A stretch of 64,000 bases of DNA from AC-32 sp963821495 (GCA_963821495.1 CAWGEA010000001.1:248001-312000), one strand, 5' to 3'. Numbered from the stretch's first letter, positions 30,668 through 40,423 are shown. Numbers and translations: made by a program. The notes: generated by a model from the letters alone, not told the origin.

Positions 30668-33603
30668 CCCGCGGCGCGGGCGATGGTACCAGCGTCCAGC
30701 TCTCAGCCGTGCCCGCGCCGATGGTGCCGGTCCAGCCTCGGGCGGGCTCGTCCGTGCCGCCCGACCGCCCGGATCGGGCCGCGTACCGCACTTCGCGACG
30801 ACTGCGGTCGGGCTCGACTGGGCCGCCGCCGACCCACCCGGGTTCGTCGCCGTGACGCGCGCGACGACGCGGGAGCCGACGTCGAACGCCGTCAGCGTGT
30901 ACGTGGTGCCCGTTGCACCGGCGATTGCCGCGCAGCCGCTGCCGCCGCCGCAGCGGAGCCAGGCGTAGGCGAAGCTCGCCGGCGCGCCGCTCCAGGCCCC
31001 TGTGGTCGCCGCCAGCGTTCGGCCTTGCCGCGCGACACCGCTGATCGAAGGTGAGCCCTTCGAGGTCGGACGCGGCGGAAGCTCTTCGGCGTACGTCGCG
31101 GTGTACGTGGTCGAGCTCGCAGGCGCGGTGATGTTGTGCGTCGCCGCGCCTGCCGTCGGACCACGAGGCCAGGTGGAAGGTCTTTCCGCCCAGCAGCTGC
31201 GTCGCGGGTGCGCTGACCGACGTCTGCGAACCGACGATCTCCGTGCGCGCGAACGGCGCGATCCCGCTCGCGCTGCCGATGGTGAGCGTCAGCCCCGCCG
31301 GCACGGTGCGGAACGTCAGCGCAACGGTTCGCGGGTCGAGCGTGACGCTGGCCGCGCTCGTGACGCCGAGCGCGTCGGTCGCCCGCAGTACGAGCTCGAG
31401 GTGCGACGGGTACTCGTGGTCCGGCGCGTTCAGCGTTCCGCCGGCCGTCCCCGTCCAGCTCTGGACCGTGTGGACGTGGCACTGCGCCGGCGTCGTGCAG
31501 TGGTGCACGAGCAGCGTCCAGGTCAGGGCCGTCGCCGGCAGCGCGCCCTGCTCCGGGTCGTCTGCGTGGCCGGAGAACGAGATCGCCTGCCCGACGACGT
31601 ACGTGAGCGCCGCGCCGGGCGTGTCGATCGCGGCGGTAGGCGCCCCGTCGGGGACGTCGAGGTGCCAGCTCACCTGTGCCACCGCGGTGTTCCCGTCCTC
31701 GTAGTACTCGACGCGCACGTGGTGCGTGGCATTCGAGATCGGCACGGTCGCCGTGTAGGTGGTCGGCGGCTGCTCGAACCACGCGTCGATCACGGCTGTG
31801 CCGTCGACGTAGACGCGGATCCCGTCGTCGGCCCTCGCGGTGAAGGTGTACGTCCCCGGCGCGAGGTCGACGTCGCGGCTCCAGCTCGCGGAGAAGCTGT
31901 CCGGGTTCACCTCGGGCGCCGGCGAGCCGACACCCCAGTCGTGGTCGATCGCGGGTTCGCACCGCGTCAGGACCGGCTGGCCGGCGAGCGTGACGTTGTT
32001 GTAGTACTCGGCGCGGAAGGTGCCGGGGTCGCAGGGCGGAACCGGGCTGTACGAGATGTGGTGGATCGTGCCGCCGTCGAAGTCGACGTAGTAGAGGTCG
32101 CCGCCCGGACCCGTCTCGACGTCGACCGGGTTCGCCGCGCCGGTGGCGAGAACCTGGAGCCGCGTGGGATCCGGAAGCCCGCCCGCGCCGAGGCCCATCG
32201 TCCAGATGCAGTTGCGCGAGTGGTCGGCGAAGACGAGCGCACCGTCGTAGGAGGCCGGATAGCTCCCGCCGCCGTAGAACGCGATCCCGCTCACGACGGA
32301 GCCGTTCGCGGTCGGGCAGTTGTCCCCGGGCGAGACCTCGTCCGCGTGGTTGTACGCGTAGTACGGAGCCGACGCCGAGCCGGCGCGCGTACAGCGCAGT
32401 GCAGAGCGAGAGGCCGGCGCTCTGGTAGGCCGGCTGCGGTCCCGGACCCTCGTAGCACGGCCAGCCGAAGTTCTGGACGGGGCCGTTGGCGGTGAGCCTT
32501 CGCTCGATCTCCTCCCAGGTGGCCCAGCCCACGTCGCCGACCCAGAGCTCGCTCGTCCCCGGCCTGAAGGCGAACCGGAAGGGGTTGCGCAGGCCGTACG
32601 CGACGATCCGGCGCAGGTTCGGGTCCGGGGAGCCGGCATTGGGATTGTCCGCGGGCGCCGCGCCGGTCGCGGCGTCGAGGCGCAGGACGGCGCCGTTGAG
32701 CAGCACGGGGCCGCCCGCGCGGGCGGGGCTCTGGCTGCGCAGGGCGCCGCCCTGGGCGGTCGGCGGCGTCTCCGTCCCGCCGGCGCCGGCCGGGGGATCG
32801 CCGCAGGGATTCGCCGGCGTCGGCGAGCCCGGGCTGCCGCCGCCCTGGCCGTAGTCGGCGAAGATGAAGCTCGCGCCGTCACCGCCCGTGACGTAGAGCT
32901 TCCCGTCGGGGCCGAAGCCGAGGTCGCCGACCGAGTGGCTCGGGTACTGCTGGCACCACTCGCCCGAGATCAGCGTTTGCGGCGGCCCCGCCGCCGAGTC
33001 GCCCGAGAGCTGGACGCGAACGAGCTTGCCCGTGACGACGCAGCCGTCGGTGGTCGGGCCCGGCGGGCTCGGGCAGGCGTCGTTCCAGGTCGGAGCCGCC
33101 TCGCCGGGGGGCGCGTCATAGGTGTAGAGGAGGTAGACGAACGGGCTGGCCGGGAACGAGGGGTCGAGGGCAAGGCCGAGGAGGCCGCGATCCCAGAAGT
33201 CGTCCACCTGGGAACGGAGGTCGACGGCGACCGAAGGCGCCTGGTCGGCGAGGCTGTCGAAGACCTTCACGAGCCCGCTCTTCTCGGCCACGAAGACGCG
33301 CCCGTCGGGCGAGAAGCGCACGGCTGTCGGGTTGGTCAGCCCCGAGAAGACGACGTCGTCATGGAAGCCACTCGGGAGCGCCTCCGCGGGCGCCGGTGCC
33401 GAGGCCGCGCCGCCGAGGAAGGCGCGGTGCGCCGTGCCCGCAGACGGCGCGCCGCTCGCGCCGACCAGCAGCGCCGCGCCCAGCGCGAAGACGACGAGCA
33501 GCGCCCGCCGCCGCACCCTCGGTTGAGACGAACCAGACCGCAATGAACTCCCCAGCCCCCGATTCCGACGCCGTCTCGAGTTATGCATCGACGGCCGGAG
33601 CAT
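30602..33603 (-). pseudogene. Secreted PQQ-type sugar dehydrogenase-like propeller with PA14 and Ig-like domains (two frameshifts)
   Basis: The product starts at ATG 33603 (TTG 33609 also possible) with an Arg-rich signal peptide. A glucose/sorbosone dehydrogenase-type beta-propeller follows (TNPTAVRFSPDGRVFVAEKS, GLLGLALDPSF, AYGLRNPFRFAF, VGDVGWATWEE), then a PA14 domain (FRAEYYNNVTLAGQPV, ARADDGIRVYVDGTAVIDAW) and an Ig-like repeat (VARQGRTLAATTGAWSG). Two apparent one-base insertions break it: near 32390 (after CTALYAR) and near 31165 (after ASWSDG). After the second shift the frame runs to a TAA at 30602-30604, inside the SRP RNA gene, so the true 3' end is doubtful. It may be an intact gene with sequence errors. 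Confidence 0.7.
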
Positions 33604-33632
33604 TGTCAATCCGCGGCTAAGCTACGCCCCCT

Positions 33633-33704
33633 GGGCGTGTAGCTCAGCGGGAGAGCGCCCGCTTCACACGCGGGAGGTCCCTGGTTCAATCCCAGGCACG
33701 CCCA
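33633..33704 (+). tRNA. tRNA-Val (CAC)
   Basis: The acceptor arms GGGCGTG and CACGCCC pair perfectly. The D-arm GCTC..GAGC, anticodon stem CCCGC/GCGGG with loop TTCACAC, and T-arm CCTGG-TTCAATC-CCAGG are all canonical. The anticodon is CAC, reading GTG. CCA is not encoded. Confidence 0.96.
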
Positions 33705-33762
33705 TCGTCTCGCCGCGCGTTCGTTGGCAACTGCCGCCCGCGAGTGGGACTATGAGGGTCCG

Positions 33763-35751
33763 ATGCGTCATCGCGACGATCTGCAGGGTCTACGTGCGGT
33801 CGCGGTGCTGCTCGTCGTGCTCGACCACGCAGGCCTCCCGTTCATGCGCGGCGGCTACGTCGGCGTCGACGTCTTCTTCGTCCTCTCGGGCTTCCTGATC
33901 ACGAGGCTGTTGCTCTCGCAGGCCGCGCGCGACGGGCGGGTGCGGCTAGGCGACTTCTACGTGCGGCGTGCCCGTCGGATCCTCCCGGCCGCCGTGCTCA
34001 CGCTGGTGGCGACGGACGTCGCGGCGCACCAGCTGCTCAACTTCGTGCGCGCGCGCGAGGCGGTGCACGACAGCGTCTGGGCCGCGTTCTTCGCCGCGAA
34101 CGTGCACTTCGCCCGGGCCGGCAGCGACTACTTCTCCCAGGGCCAGCCGCCCTCGCCGGTGCAGCACTTCTGGACGCTCGCGGTCGAGGAGCAGTTCTAC
34201 CTCGTCTGGCCGGTCGCGCTCGCGCTCGCGCTGCTCGTGCCCGTGCTGCGCCGGCGGCTGCTCTGGATCGTGGTCGCAGCGGGGGCGGCCTCGTTCGCGT
34301 GGTCGGTGCACGCGACGGCGGCCGACCGGGTCTCCGCGTACTTCTCGACCGGCGCCCGCGCCTGGGAGCTGGCGCTCGGCGCCGTGCTCGCGATCTCGGC
34401 GCTGCGGCTGCCGGCGATCGCTGCGTGGGCGGGGCTGGGCTGTATCGTCGCGGCCGGGGTCGCCTTCTCGGCCTCGACCGCGTTTCCGGGCTACGCGGCG
34501 CTGCTGCCGACGGTCGGAGCCGCGCTGGTGATCGCCGGCCGGGAAGGAGGCGCGGCGCGCCTGCTCTCGCGGGCGCCGATGCGCTACGTCGGCGACCGCT
34601 CGTACGCCTTCTATCTCTGGCACTGGCCGGTGCTCGTCATCGCCGCAGGCTACGCTGGTCACGACCTGTCGACGCCGACGCGGCTCGCGCTCCTGGTGGG
34701 CGCCTTCCTCCTGTCGATACTCAGCTATGGCCTCTTCGAGAACCCCATCCGACACATGAAGTGGCGCGCGCCGACGGGCGCTCTGCTCTGGCCCGCTTCG
34801 GCGGCCGTGACCCTCGCGGTCGCGCTGCCGATCCTCGCCTCGCTGCACAGCACGGCGACCAGGATCTCGAACGCCTCCGCGGCGGTGCAGCCGCGCGCAC
34901 TGGTCCAGGCGACCGGCCCCGCGCGCACGGCCTGGAAGGCGCTGCCGGCCGTCGCAGCGGCCGTCGCGGCAGCGAAGCGCAACGCCGCGCTGCCGTGGCC
35001 GCTGACGCCGCCGGTCGGCAGCCTCCGCGGCGACTTCTACGAGTTCCCGAAGGGCTGCGGCGCGCGCCAGGGCCAGACGACCAGCCGGATCTGCCGCCTG
35101 GGTGAGCCCGGCGCCGCGAAGACGCTGGTCGTCTTCGGCGACTCACACGCCGAGATGTGGATGCCCGCCGTCCTGCGCATGGCCCACCGCGATACGTGGG
35201 CGGTGGTGCCGTTCGTGAAGGTCGGCTGCGTACCCAGCTCGTGGACGCATCGCAGCTGGCCGTGTGGTGTCTGGTACCGCTGGGCGATCAACCGCGCGGC
35301 CGCGCTCCACCCGCAGGCCTCCCTCCTAGTCGGCAGCTGGGCCGGCAACCACACGCCCGCCGCGGCCGTGAAGGGCATGGCGGCCCTGATGGCGGACGCG
35401 CGGCGCTTCTCGGCGAGCACGATCGTCGTCGGCGACTCGCCCCACCAGCACCGCAACCCCGTCGACTGCCTGCTGGCGCGGGGTGCGACGATGCGGACTT
35501 GCGCCTCGCGGGCGACGCTCGCCGAGCTGCAGACGGACGCCGCGGTGGCCGCCTCCGCGGCCAGGCAGCGCGTCGGCTTCATGAACGTGACCGGCTGGTT
35601 CTGCGGCCGGGCCTCGAGCGTCGCCGTCCTCTGCCCGCTGGTCGTGAACAGGACGATCGGCTGGATCGACCAGGGTCACATCTCGGCGACGTACGGCGGC
35701 GAGCTGGCGACGCCGTTCCGAAACGCGTTCCGGCGCGAGCTCTTCCGTTAG
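33763..35751 (+). CDS. OafA/YrhL-type membrane acyltransferase with C-terminal SGNH domain
   Basis: This 662-residue protein starts at ATG 33763. The acyltransferase-3 domain (about ten helices, residues 1-380) opens DLQGLRAVAVLLVVLDHAG and continues GGYVGVDVFFVLSGFLITRL and HFWTLAVEEQFYLVWP. The C-terminal domain (about 440-660) is an extracytoplasmic SGNH esterase fold with GDSHAEMW (nucleophile Ser) and the DQGHIS Asp-His pair. Such fusions add acetyl or other acyl groups to cell-surface polysaccharides. A longer frame upstream of the start is unlikely because tRNA-Val ends at 33704. Confidence 0.9.
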   Translation: MRHRDDLQGLRAVAVLLVVLDHAGLPFMRGGYVGVDVFFVLSGFLITRLLLSQAARDGRVRLGDFYVRRARRILPAAVLTLVATDVAAHQLLNFVRAREAVHDSVWAAFFAANVHFARAGSDYFSQGQPPSPVQHFWTLAVEEQFYLVWPVALALALLVPVLRRRLLWIVVAAGAASFAWSVHATAADRVSAYFSTGARAWELALGAVLAISALRLPAIAAWAGLGCIVAAGVAFSASTAFPGYAALLPTVGAALVIAGREGGAARLLSRAPMRYVGDRSYAFYLWHWPVLVIAAGYAGHDLSTPTRLALLVGAFLLSILSYGLFENPIRHMKWRAPTGALLWPASAAVTLAVALPILASLHSTATRISNASAAVQPRALVQATGPARTAWKALPAVAAAVAAAKRNAALPWPLTPPVGSLRGDFYEFPKGCGARQGQTTSRICRLGEPGAAKTLVVFGDSHAEMWMPAVLRMAHRDTWAVVPFVKVGCVPSSWTHRSWPCGVWYRWAINRAAALHPQASLLVGSWAGNHTPAAAVKGMAALMADARRFSASTIVVGDSPHQHRNPVDCLLARGATMRTCASRATLAELQTDAAVAASAARQRVGFMNVTGWFCGRASSVAVLCPLVVNRTIGWIDQGHISATYGGELATPFRNAFRRELFR

Positions 35752-35779
35752 CGAAGAGCCCGCGCCGGAGAGCTCGTGA

Positions 35780-36169
35780 CTAGAACGAGCCCGAGACGAT
35801 CAGGCGGCCCGCGGCGGTCTTGACCTTCACCGTGGTGCCTGCCGAGACGGACGGGACGGCCTGGCCACGCTCGGTGCTGCGCGCGATGTGCGCGGCGCCG
35901 AGGGCGCCGACCTTCGCCGTGCCTAGCTTCCTGCCGCCGACGAAGAACGTGACGCGCTTGCCGGCGAGCCGGCGGACGTGCTCCACCTCGGCCTCGAGCT
36001 CCCGCTGCCCCGCCTTGGCGCGGAACTTCGCGGCGCCCTTCGCGGCCGGGAACGACGCGGACGCCTTGAGCGTGATCCGCTTGGCCCCGCCGCCCGACGC
36101 GAGCACCGTCGGGACCGAGATCGCCAGCACGAGGGCCGTGGCGGCGAGCAGTGCAGTGATGCGCCTCAT
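35780..36169 (-). CDS. Small secreted protein of unknown function
   Basis: This is a 129-residue exported protein. The signal peptide is MRRITALLAATALVLAISVP with an Ala-Ser-Gly cleavage region. The mature part (RITLKASASFPAAKGAAKFR, AEVEHVRRLAGKRVTFFVGG) is a small beta-sandwich-like domain, Lys/Ala/Gly-rich, without Cys. It resembles short actinobacterial extracellular proteins of unknown role. It lies downstream of the sialidase-like gene but is separated from it by a strong terminator. Confidence 0.7.
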   Translation of the reverse strand: MRRITALLAATALVLAISVPTVLASGGGAKRITLKASASFPAAKGAAKFRAKAGQRELEAEVEHVRRLAGKRVTFFVGGRKLGTAKVGALGAAHIARSTERGQAVPSVSAGTTVKVKTAAGRLIVSGSF

Positions 36170-36275
36170 CTCGAACCTCCTTGGGTCGTTGGACCTTCTC
36201 CTCGGACTACGGAGGCTCCGGTCAGCCCAGGCCCAGGTGCGGGTAAGCCTTTGGCGCGTCTTTGGTTAAGCCTTG

Positions 36276-36310
36276 GTAGGCGGGGCCGCAGCGTCTGCGG
36301 CCCCGCCTAC
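36276..36310 (-). terminator. Strong hairpin terminator after the sialidase-like gene
   Basis: A perfect 16-bp inverted repeat (36276-36291 and 36295-36310) with a 3-base loop starts 8 bases beyond the stop codon (36319-36321) on the minus strand. It isolates the sialidase-like gene from the small secreted protein gene that follows. Confidence 0.8.
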
Positions 36311-36318
36311 GAGGCGCG

Positions 36319-37917
36319 TTACTTGCGCGCGTAGTAGATGAACTGCGAGAAGAGCCCCGCCGTGAACGGCGACGGGTCGCGCATGTCCGTCCACGTCGCG
36401 TTCGCATGCCCGTCGCGACCGTATGCGAGACCGATGTAGTCGCCGTGGAAGACGGCGCAGAACTCGCAGGCCGGGTCGCCCGCCTGGAAGAACTCCGACA
36501 TGGTCGGGTTCGACGGGGCCGTGCTGACGATCGTCTTCACGAACGAGCCGGGATGACCCTCGGCGAGTGCCGTCTGGTACGTGGGCCCGTTCGAGGCGCC
36601 GCGGTCGTGGTAGAGCACGCCGAGCGTCCCGTTGGTGGGATTGACGTCGGCCCACGGGAACCACTGGTCACCCGCGCCCGCGTCGACGAGCGTCGGCGAC
36701 GTCCAGTTCCGGCCGCGGTCGGTGGAGCTCGTGACGAAGACGTCCGAGTTCGTGATCGGGTTGTCCGAGTCGCGGACGCCGTTCCGGTTGTCGGAGAAGA
36801 CGAGGTACAGGCGTCCGTTCTGCGTCGGGTCGGCCACGATGTTGCCCGCGCCCCAGACGCGGACCTGGTAGCCAGTCAGAGTCTGGCGCCCGTCGACGTT
36901 GATCGGGTAATCGCGCGAGCCATCCTCCATCGAGGCGACGAAGTGCGGCCTCGACCAGGTCGCGCCGCCGTTCCCCGAGCTGACCACGAGGTACTGATCC
37001 TCGAAGACCTCGCCCGTCTCCCAGGTTGCGTCGTTCTGGCTGTTCAGGAACGCGACGTAGACGGTTCCGTCCGGGCCGATCGTCGGCACCGACGCCTGGT
37101 CTTCGTCGCACGCGCCGCCGGGCCCCGCCGTCTGGAAGGTGCAGAGATCCTCGTCCGAGCCCGAGATCTCCTGCGGCTTCGTCCAGTGCTTGCCGCCGTC
37201 GTCGCTGTAGGCCTCCATGATCGGCGACTCGACGTAGGCACCGTGGTTGGCGAGGAACGCGGTCCACGTCACGTACGTGCGGCCGTAGAACCGCGAGCCG
37301 GGGTTGTTGTCGGTGGCGATCCACTCCTTGTCGTTGAACACCTGCACCGGGCTGAGGTCGCAACCCGTGCCCGTGCCGACGACCACGGGCTTGTCCCAGG
37401 TCAGGCCGCCGTCGTGCGAGGGCGACACGACGACGTCGCCGTCGCACGCCTCGCCGTCGGCCTTGAAGCGGTAGTTCAGCGACGAGTGCAGCGCGACGTC
37501 GTGCCTGACGTCGATCGCCGTGACCGGGTCGCTGCCCGTTCGCCTCGGGTCCTCGTTGGACATGTTCCCGGTCGACCAGGTCGCGCCACCGTTCAGCGAG
37601 GTGTAGAACTGGTCACAGCACGAGCCGTAGTCGTTCGAGCTCGCGATCATGTGCTGCGCGTTCGCCGGGTCGACCACGATGTTCGGCTCGTTGTTCGGAA
37701 ACGGGTCGTCGCAGTCGAGGTTCGTGTTCGCTCCGCCCGAGACCGCGGTGCACTCGCTCGCGAAGTTGTGGCGCGCTCCCGGCGGAATGGTGCGGAAGAA
37801 CGGCGTCTTCTCGCCGCCTTCCTCGCCCCCGGGCGCCTCCGCGCGAGCCCCCGCCGCGAGGAACAGGCCGACGAGCGCCGCAGCCGCGAGGAGTAGCGCA
37901 AATCGAGCTTTCGTCAT
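36319..37917 (-). CDS. Secreted sialidase-like (BNR / Asp-box) beta-propeller protein
   Basis: This 532-residue protein starts at ATG 37917 behind GGGGAGAGAG. It has a signal peptide (MTKARFALLLAAAALVGLFL). At least five Asp-box/BNR motifs are visible: SLNGGATWST, SHDGGLTWDK, YSDDGGKHWTK, SSGNGGATWSR and STDRGRNWTS. These mark a six-bladed propeller of the exo-alpha-sialidase superfamily. The catalytic Arg triad and FRIP motif of true sialidases are not evident, so it may be a binding or structural propeller. Acidic, Cys-containing loops (SSNDYGSCCDQFY, NLDCDDPFPNNEP) suggest Ca2+ and disulfides. Confidence 0.8.
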   Translation of the reverse strand: MTKARFALLLAAAALVGLFLAAGARAEAPGGEEGGEKTPFFRTIPPGARHNFASECTAVSGGANTNLDCDDPFPNNEPNIVVDPANAQHMIASSNDYGSCCDQFYTSLNGGATWSTGNMSNEDPRRTGSDPVTAIDVRHDVALHSSLNYRFKADGEACDGDVVVSPSHDGGLTWDKPVVVGTGTGCDLSPVQVFNDKEWIATDNNPGSRFYGRTYVTWTAFLANHGAYVESPIMEAYSDDGGKHWTKPQEISGSDEDLCTFQTAGPGGACDEDQASVPTIGPDGTVYVAFLNSQNDATWETGEVFEDQYLVVSSGNGGATWSRPHFVASMEDGSRDYPINVDGRQTLTGYQVRVWGAGNIVADPTQNGRLYLVFSDNRNGVRDSDNPITNSDVFVTSSTDRGRNWTSPTLVDAGAGDQWFPWADVNPTNGTLGVLYHDRGASNGPTYQTALAEGHPGSFVKTIVSTAPSNPTMSEFFQAGDPACEFCAVFHGDYIGLAYGRDGHANATWTDMRDPSPFTAGLFSQFIYYARK

Positions 37918-38031
37918 CTCTCTCCCCTTCCGTTGATGCCCACCCTCCCACGGAAGGTATAGAAGCCTCGTTCTGCAGTCCACCTGCGGCCTTCAGTTTG
38001 CGACCCGGGGGTGGGGGAAAGGACGCGAATC

Positions 38032-38670
38032 GTGGCCGCCGCCTCGCAGACGCTCCCGGAGATCGAGCTCGAGTTTGCGCGCTCCCGCAGGCGCGCAGCC
38101 GGGCGGCGGCAGACCCCGCAGAGGCGCGGCCCGCTGGCGTGGCGGAGCGTGCGCGCGACGATCCTCGCGCTCGTGCTGCTGACGCTGCTAGCGGAGTCGA
38201 CCCGGCTCGAGGCCTCGAACGCACGCCCGCCGGCGCGGCCGGCGGCGCAGCTTCCGTCCTTTCCGTCGGCTTGCCCGGTGCCGAGGCCGTTCCGCGCGGC
38301 GTTCGCGAGGGCTGCCGCAAGGACGTCCGTGCCGCTCTCGCTGCTCGTGGCGACCGCCTACGAGGAGTCGCGCATGGATCCCGCCGCGCTTTCCGGGGCG
38401 GGGGCGCGCGGGTTGCTGCAGCTGATGCCCGGGACCGCGCGCGCTCTGCGACTCGACGGGGGCGATCCCGCGGCGAACGTGCTCGCAGGCGCGCGGTACC
38501 TGCGCGAGCTGCTGAACCGCTTCGCCTCGGTGGAGCTGGCGCTCGCTGCCTACAACGCCGGGCCGACCGCGGTGGAGCGCGCAGGAGGCGCCCCGACCGT
38601 GGCGACGCTTCGCTACGTCAAGAACGTCGAGGCGCGAGCGGACCGGCTCATGGACTGCCGGTCGCGCTGA
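38032..38670 (+). CDS. Lytic transglycosylase (SLT domain)
   Basis: This 212-residue envelope enzyme cleaves peptidoglycan glycan strands. I start it at GTG 38032, which has GGGGGAAAGG about 10 bases upstream; GTG 38011 is possible. A membrane/signal segment (VRATILALVLLTLLAES) is followed by the goose-type lysozyme fold: VPLSLLVATAYEESRMDPAA with the catalytic Glu, GARGLLQLMPGTARAL, and LALAAYNAGPTAVERAGG. Length and motif order match short Slt35/MltC-like SLT proteins. A hairpin follows directly. Confidence 0.86.
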   Translation: MAAASQTLPEIELEFARSRRRAAGRRQTPQRRGPLAWRSVRATILALVLLTLLAESTRLEASNARPPARPAAQLPSFPSACPVPRPFRAAFARAAARTSVPLSLLVATAYEESRMDPAALSGAGARGLLQLMPGTARALRLDGGDPAANVLAGARYLRELLNRFASVELALAAYNAGPTAVERAGGAPTVATLRYVKNVEARADRLMDCRSR

Positions 38671-38678
38671 GCTCCTGA

Positions 38679-38699
38679 GGCCCGGCAAAGCGCCGGGCC
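38679..38699 (+). terminator. Hairpin terminator after the transglycosylase gene
   Basis: An 8-bp GC stem (GGCCCGGC/GCCGGGCC) with a 5-base loop lies 8 bases after the stop at 38670. It may also serve the converging short ORF at 38714-38794 on the other strand. Confidence 0.65.
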
Positions 38700-38713
38700 G
38701 GAGACCGCGAGCG

Positions 38714-38794
38714 TCAGCTCGCGGCGGTGATGCGCTCGCTCAGGTTCGCAGCCGGGAAGTTGCGAATCTTGCGCTTGAGGACTGCCGCAGACAT
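38714..38794 (-). CDS. 26-residue basic peptide ORF
   Basis: The ORF starts at ATG 38794 behind AAAGGCGG (spacing about 4) and ends TGA at 38714. The product opens MSAAVLKRKIRNFPAANL and ends SERITAAS. It is amphipathic and basic at the start, and lies in an otherwise gene-free gap between two convergent units, with a hairpin beyond its stop. It could be a bioactive or RiPP-precursor-like peptide, a small membrane-active protein, or a chance ORF. No modifying enzyme is adjacent. Confidence 0.4.
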   Translation of the reverse strand: MSAAVLKRKIRNFPAANLSERITAAS

Positions 38795-38930
38795 AGCCGC
38801 CTTTCGTTCCGCAGAAAACGACAGGGAAGGAGTCGGCCTCCCGGCGCCGTGCTGCAATCCCTCGAAGGGGCGCAGACTGCCCCTCGTTCTAGGGTTTCTC
38901 GGTGCGATCCGGCCGGCTGCGACCCGGTGC

Positions 38931-40064
38931 CTAGACCGCACCACGCGTGGCGACCGGCGCCGGCCAGCGCCACGTGCGCGCAAGCCAGAGCGCGACGTAG
39001 ACGAGACCGACGAGCACCGGCACCTCGATCAGAGGCCCGACGACGCCCGCGAGCGCTTGCCCGGAGGTCGCGCCGAAGACGCCGACCGCGACGGCGATTG
39101 CCAGCTCGAAGTCGTTGCTGGCTACCGTGAACGAGAGGCTCGCGGTCTGGGCATACGGGAGGCGCAGCAGCTTGCCCGCGGCGAACCCGGCCACCCACAT
39201 GAGCGCGAAGTAGACGAGTAGAGGCAGCGCGATGCGCGCGACGTCGAGCGGCTGTGCCGTGATCCGGTCGCCCTGAATCGCAAACAGGAGCACGATCGTG
39301 AACAGCAGCCCGTACAGGGTGATCGGCGCGATCCGGGGGATGAAGCGCTGCTCGTACCAGTCGCGGCCGCGCCGGCGCAGCCCGACGCGCCGCGTGACGA
39401 AGCCAGCCGTGAGCGGGATTCCGAGGAAGATCAAGACGGTGCGCGCAACCTCCCAGATGCCGACCTCGAAGCCCTGCGTGTCGAGCCCGAGCCAGCCCGG
39501 GAGTACGGTCAGGTAGAAGTAGCCGAGCAGCGAGTAGGCGGCAACCTGGAAGAGCGCGTTGAAGACGACGAGCACCGCCGCCCGGTCGCGGTCGCCGCGC
39601 GCGATGTCGTTCCAGATGAGCACCATCGCGATGCAACGCGCGAGCCCGACGATGATCACGCCGGTTCGGTAGGCGGGCTGGTCGGCGAGGAAGAGCCAGG
39701 CCAGCGCGAACATCAGCGCCGGCCCGACGACCCACGAGAGAAACAGCGAGGTGCCGAAGAAGCGGCCGTTCGAGACCCCGTCGTGGCTCATCTTGCCGAG
39801 GTCCTCGTAGCGAACCTTCGCGAGGACGGGATACATCATCAGCAGCAACCCCGCGGCGATCGGCAGGCTGACCGTGCCGACGCGAAGCCTGTCCAGGCCG
39901 TCGTTGAGGCTCGGGATCAACGTGCCGAGCCCGAGCCCGACCGCCATCGCGAGGCCGATCCACAGCGGCAGGAAGCGGTCGAGCGTCGAGAGCCTCCGCA
40001 GCACGGCCGCGTCCGCGGTCGCCTGCACCGCGACTGTGTTCGGGCGGCGCTCGGCGACGGCCAT
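38931..40064 (-). CDS. acr3: Arsenite efflux permease, ACR3 family
   Basis: This 377-residue protein has ten hydrophobic segments. The ACR3 signature is present: SLPIAAGLLLMMYPVLAKV, the conserved Cys in VGLARCIAMVLIWNDIARGD (transmembrane helix 4) and LSFTVASNDFELAIAVAVG (helix 9, with the essential Glu). It exports arsenite from the cell. Its start overlaps the ArsR stop by one base (TGATG), so it is the second gene of an arsR-acr3 operon. No arsenate reductase (arsC) gene is seen next to it. Confidence 0.93.
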   Translation of the reverse strand: MAVAERRPNTVAVQATADAAVLRRLSTLDRFLPLWIGLAMAVGLGLGTLIPSLNDGLDRLRVGTVSLPIAAGLLLMMYPVLAKVRYEDLGKMSHDGVSNGRFFGTSLFLSWVVGPALMFALAWLFLADQPAYRTGVIIVGLARCIAMVLIWNDIARGDRDRAAVLVVFNALFQVAAYSLLGYFYLTVLPGWLGLDTQGFEVGIWEVARTVLIFLGIPLTAGFVTRRVGLRRRGRDWYEQRFIPRIAPITLYGLLFTIVLLFAIQGDRITAQPLDVARIALPLLVYFALMWVAGFAAGKLLRLPYAQTASLSFTVASNDFELAIAVAVGVFGATSGQALAGVVGPLIEVPVLVGLVYVALWLARTWRWPAPVATRGAV

Positions 40065-40420
40065 CAGCCGGTGCCCCGCTCCGGCTGGACGAGCTCGGCG
40101 ATGCTGCCGAGCACACCGGAACGGAGGGAGTAGAAAGCAAACCGTCCCCGCTGCTCGCGTTCAAGCACGCCTGCCTCGACGAGCTGCTTCAGGTGGTAGG
40201 AGACGGTGGGCTGCTTGAGGCCGAGTTCGTCCTGGAAGTCGCAGACGCAGATCGCCTCCCCCTCGGCCTGGGCGAGCATGTTCACGACCTTCAACCGGTA
40301 CCGGTCCGCGAGCGCGCGAAAGAGCCGCTCGAGCCCGACGGCGTCCTCGTCGGTGAGCTGTGGCCGCACGAGCGGAGAGGAGCAAGAAAGCAGGCTCAGC
40401 GGTTCCCGCACACGGCCCAT
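40064..40420 (-). CDS. arsR: Arsenic-responsive ArsR repressor
   Basis: This 118-residue winged-helix protein has the family pattern LFRALADRYRLKVVNMLAQA, the metalloid site CVCDF (Cys58, Cys60) at the start of the DNA-binding region, recognition helix LGLKQPTVSYHLKQLVEAG and wing REQRGRFAFYSL. The Cys-x-Cys-Asp site is the type I As(III) site known from E. coli ArsR. An extra Cys13 in the long N-terminus could be the third ligand. It heads the arsR-acr3 operon and should repress it until arsenite binds. Confidence 0.92.
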   Translation of the reverse strand: MGRVREPLSLLSCSSPLVRPQLTDEDAVGLERLFRALADRYRLKVVNMLAQAEGEAICVCDFQDELGLKQPTVSYHLKQLVEAGVLEREQRGRFAFYSLRSGVLGSIAELVQPERGTG

Positions 40421-40423
40421 TGT

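Noticed and set aside
36406..37896. Plus-strand 496-codon open frame opposite the sialidase-like gene
   Set aside because: It is a shadow of the minus-strand gene, which has five Asp-box motifs and a signal peptide; the plus frame has no domain and shadow-like codon pattern.
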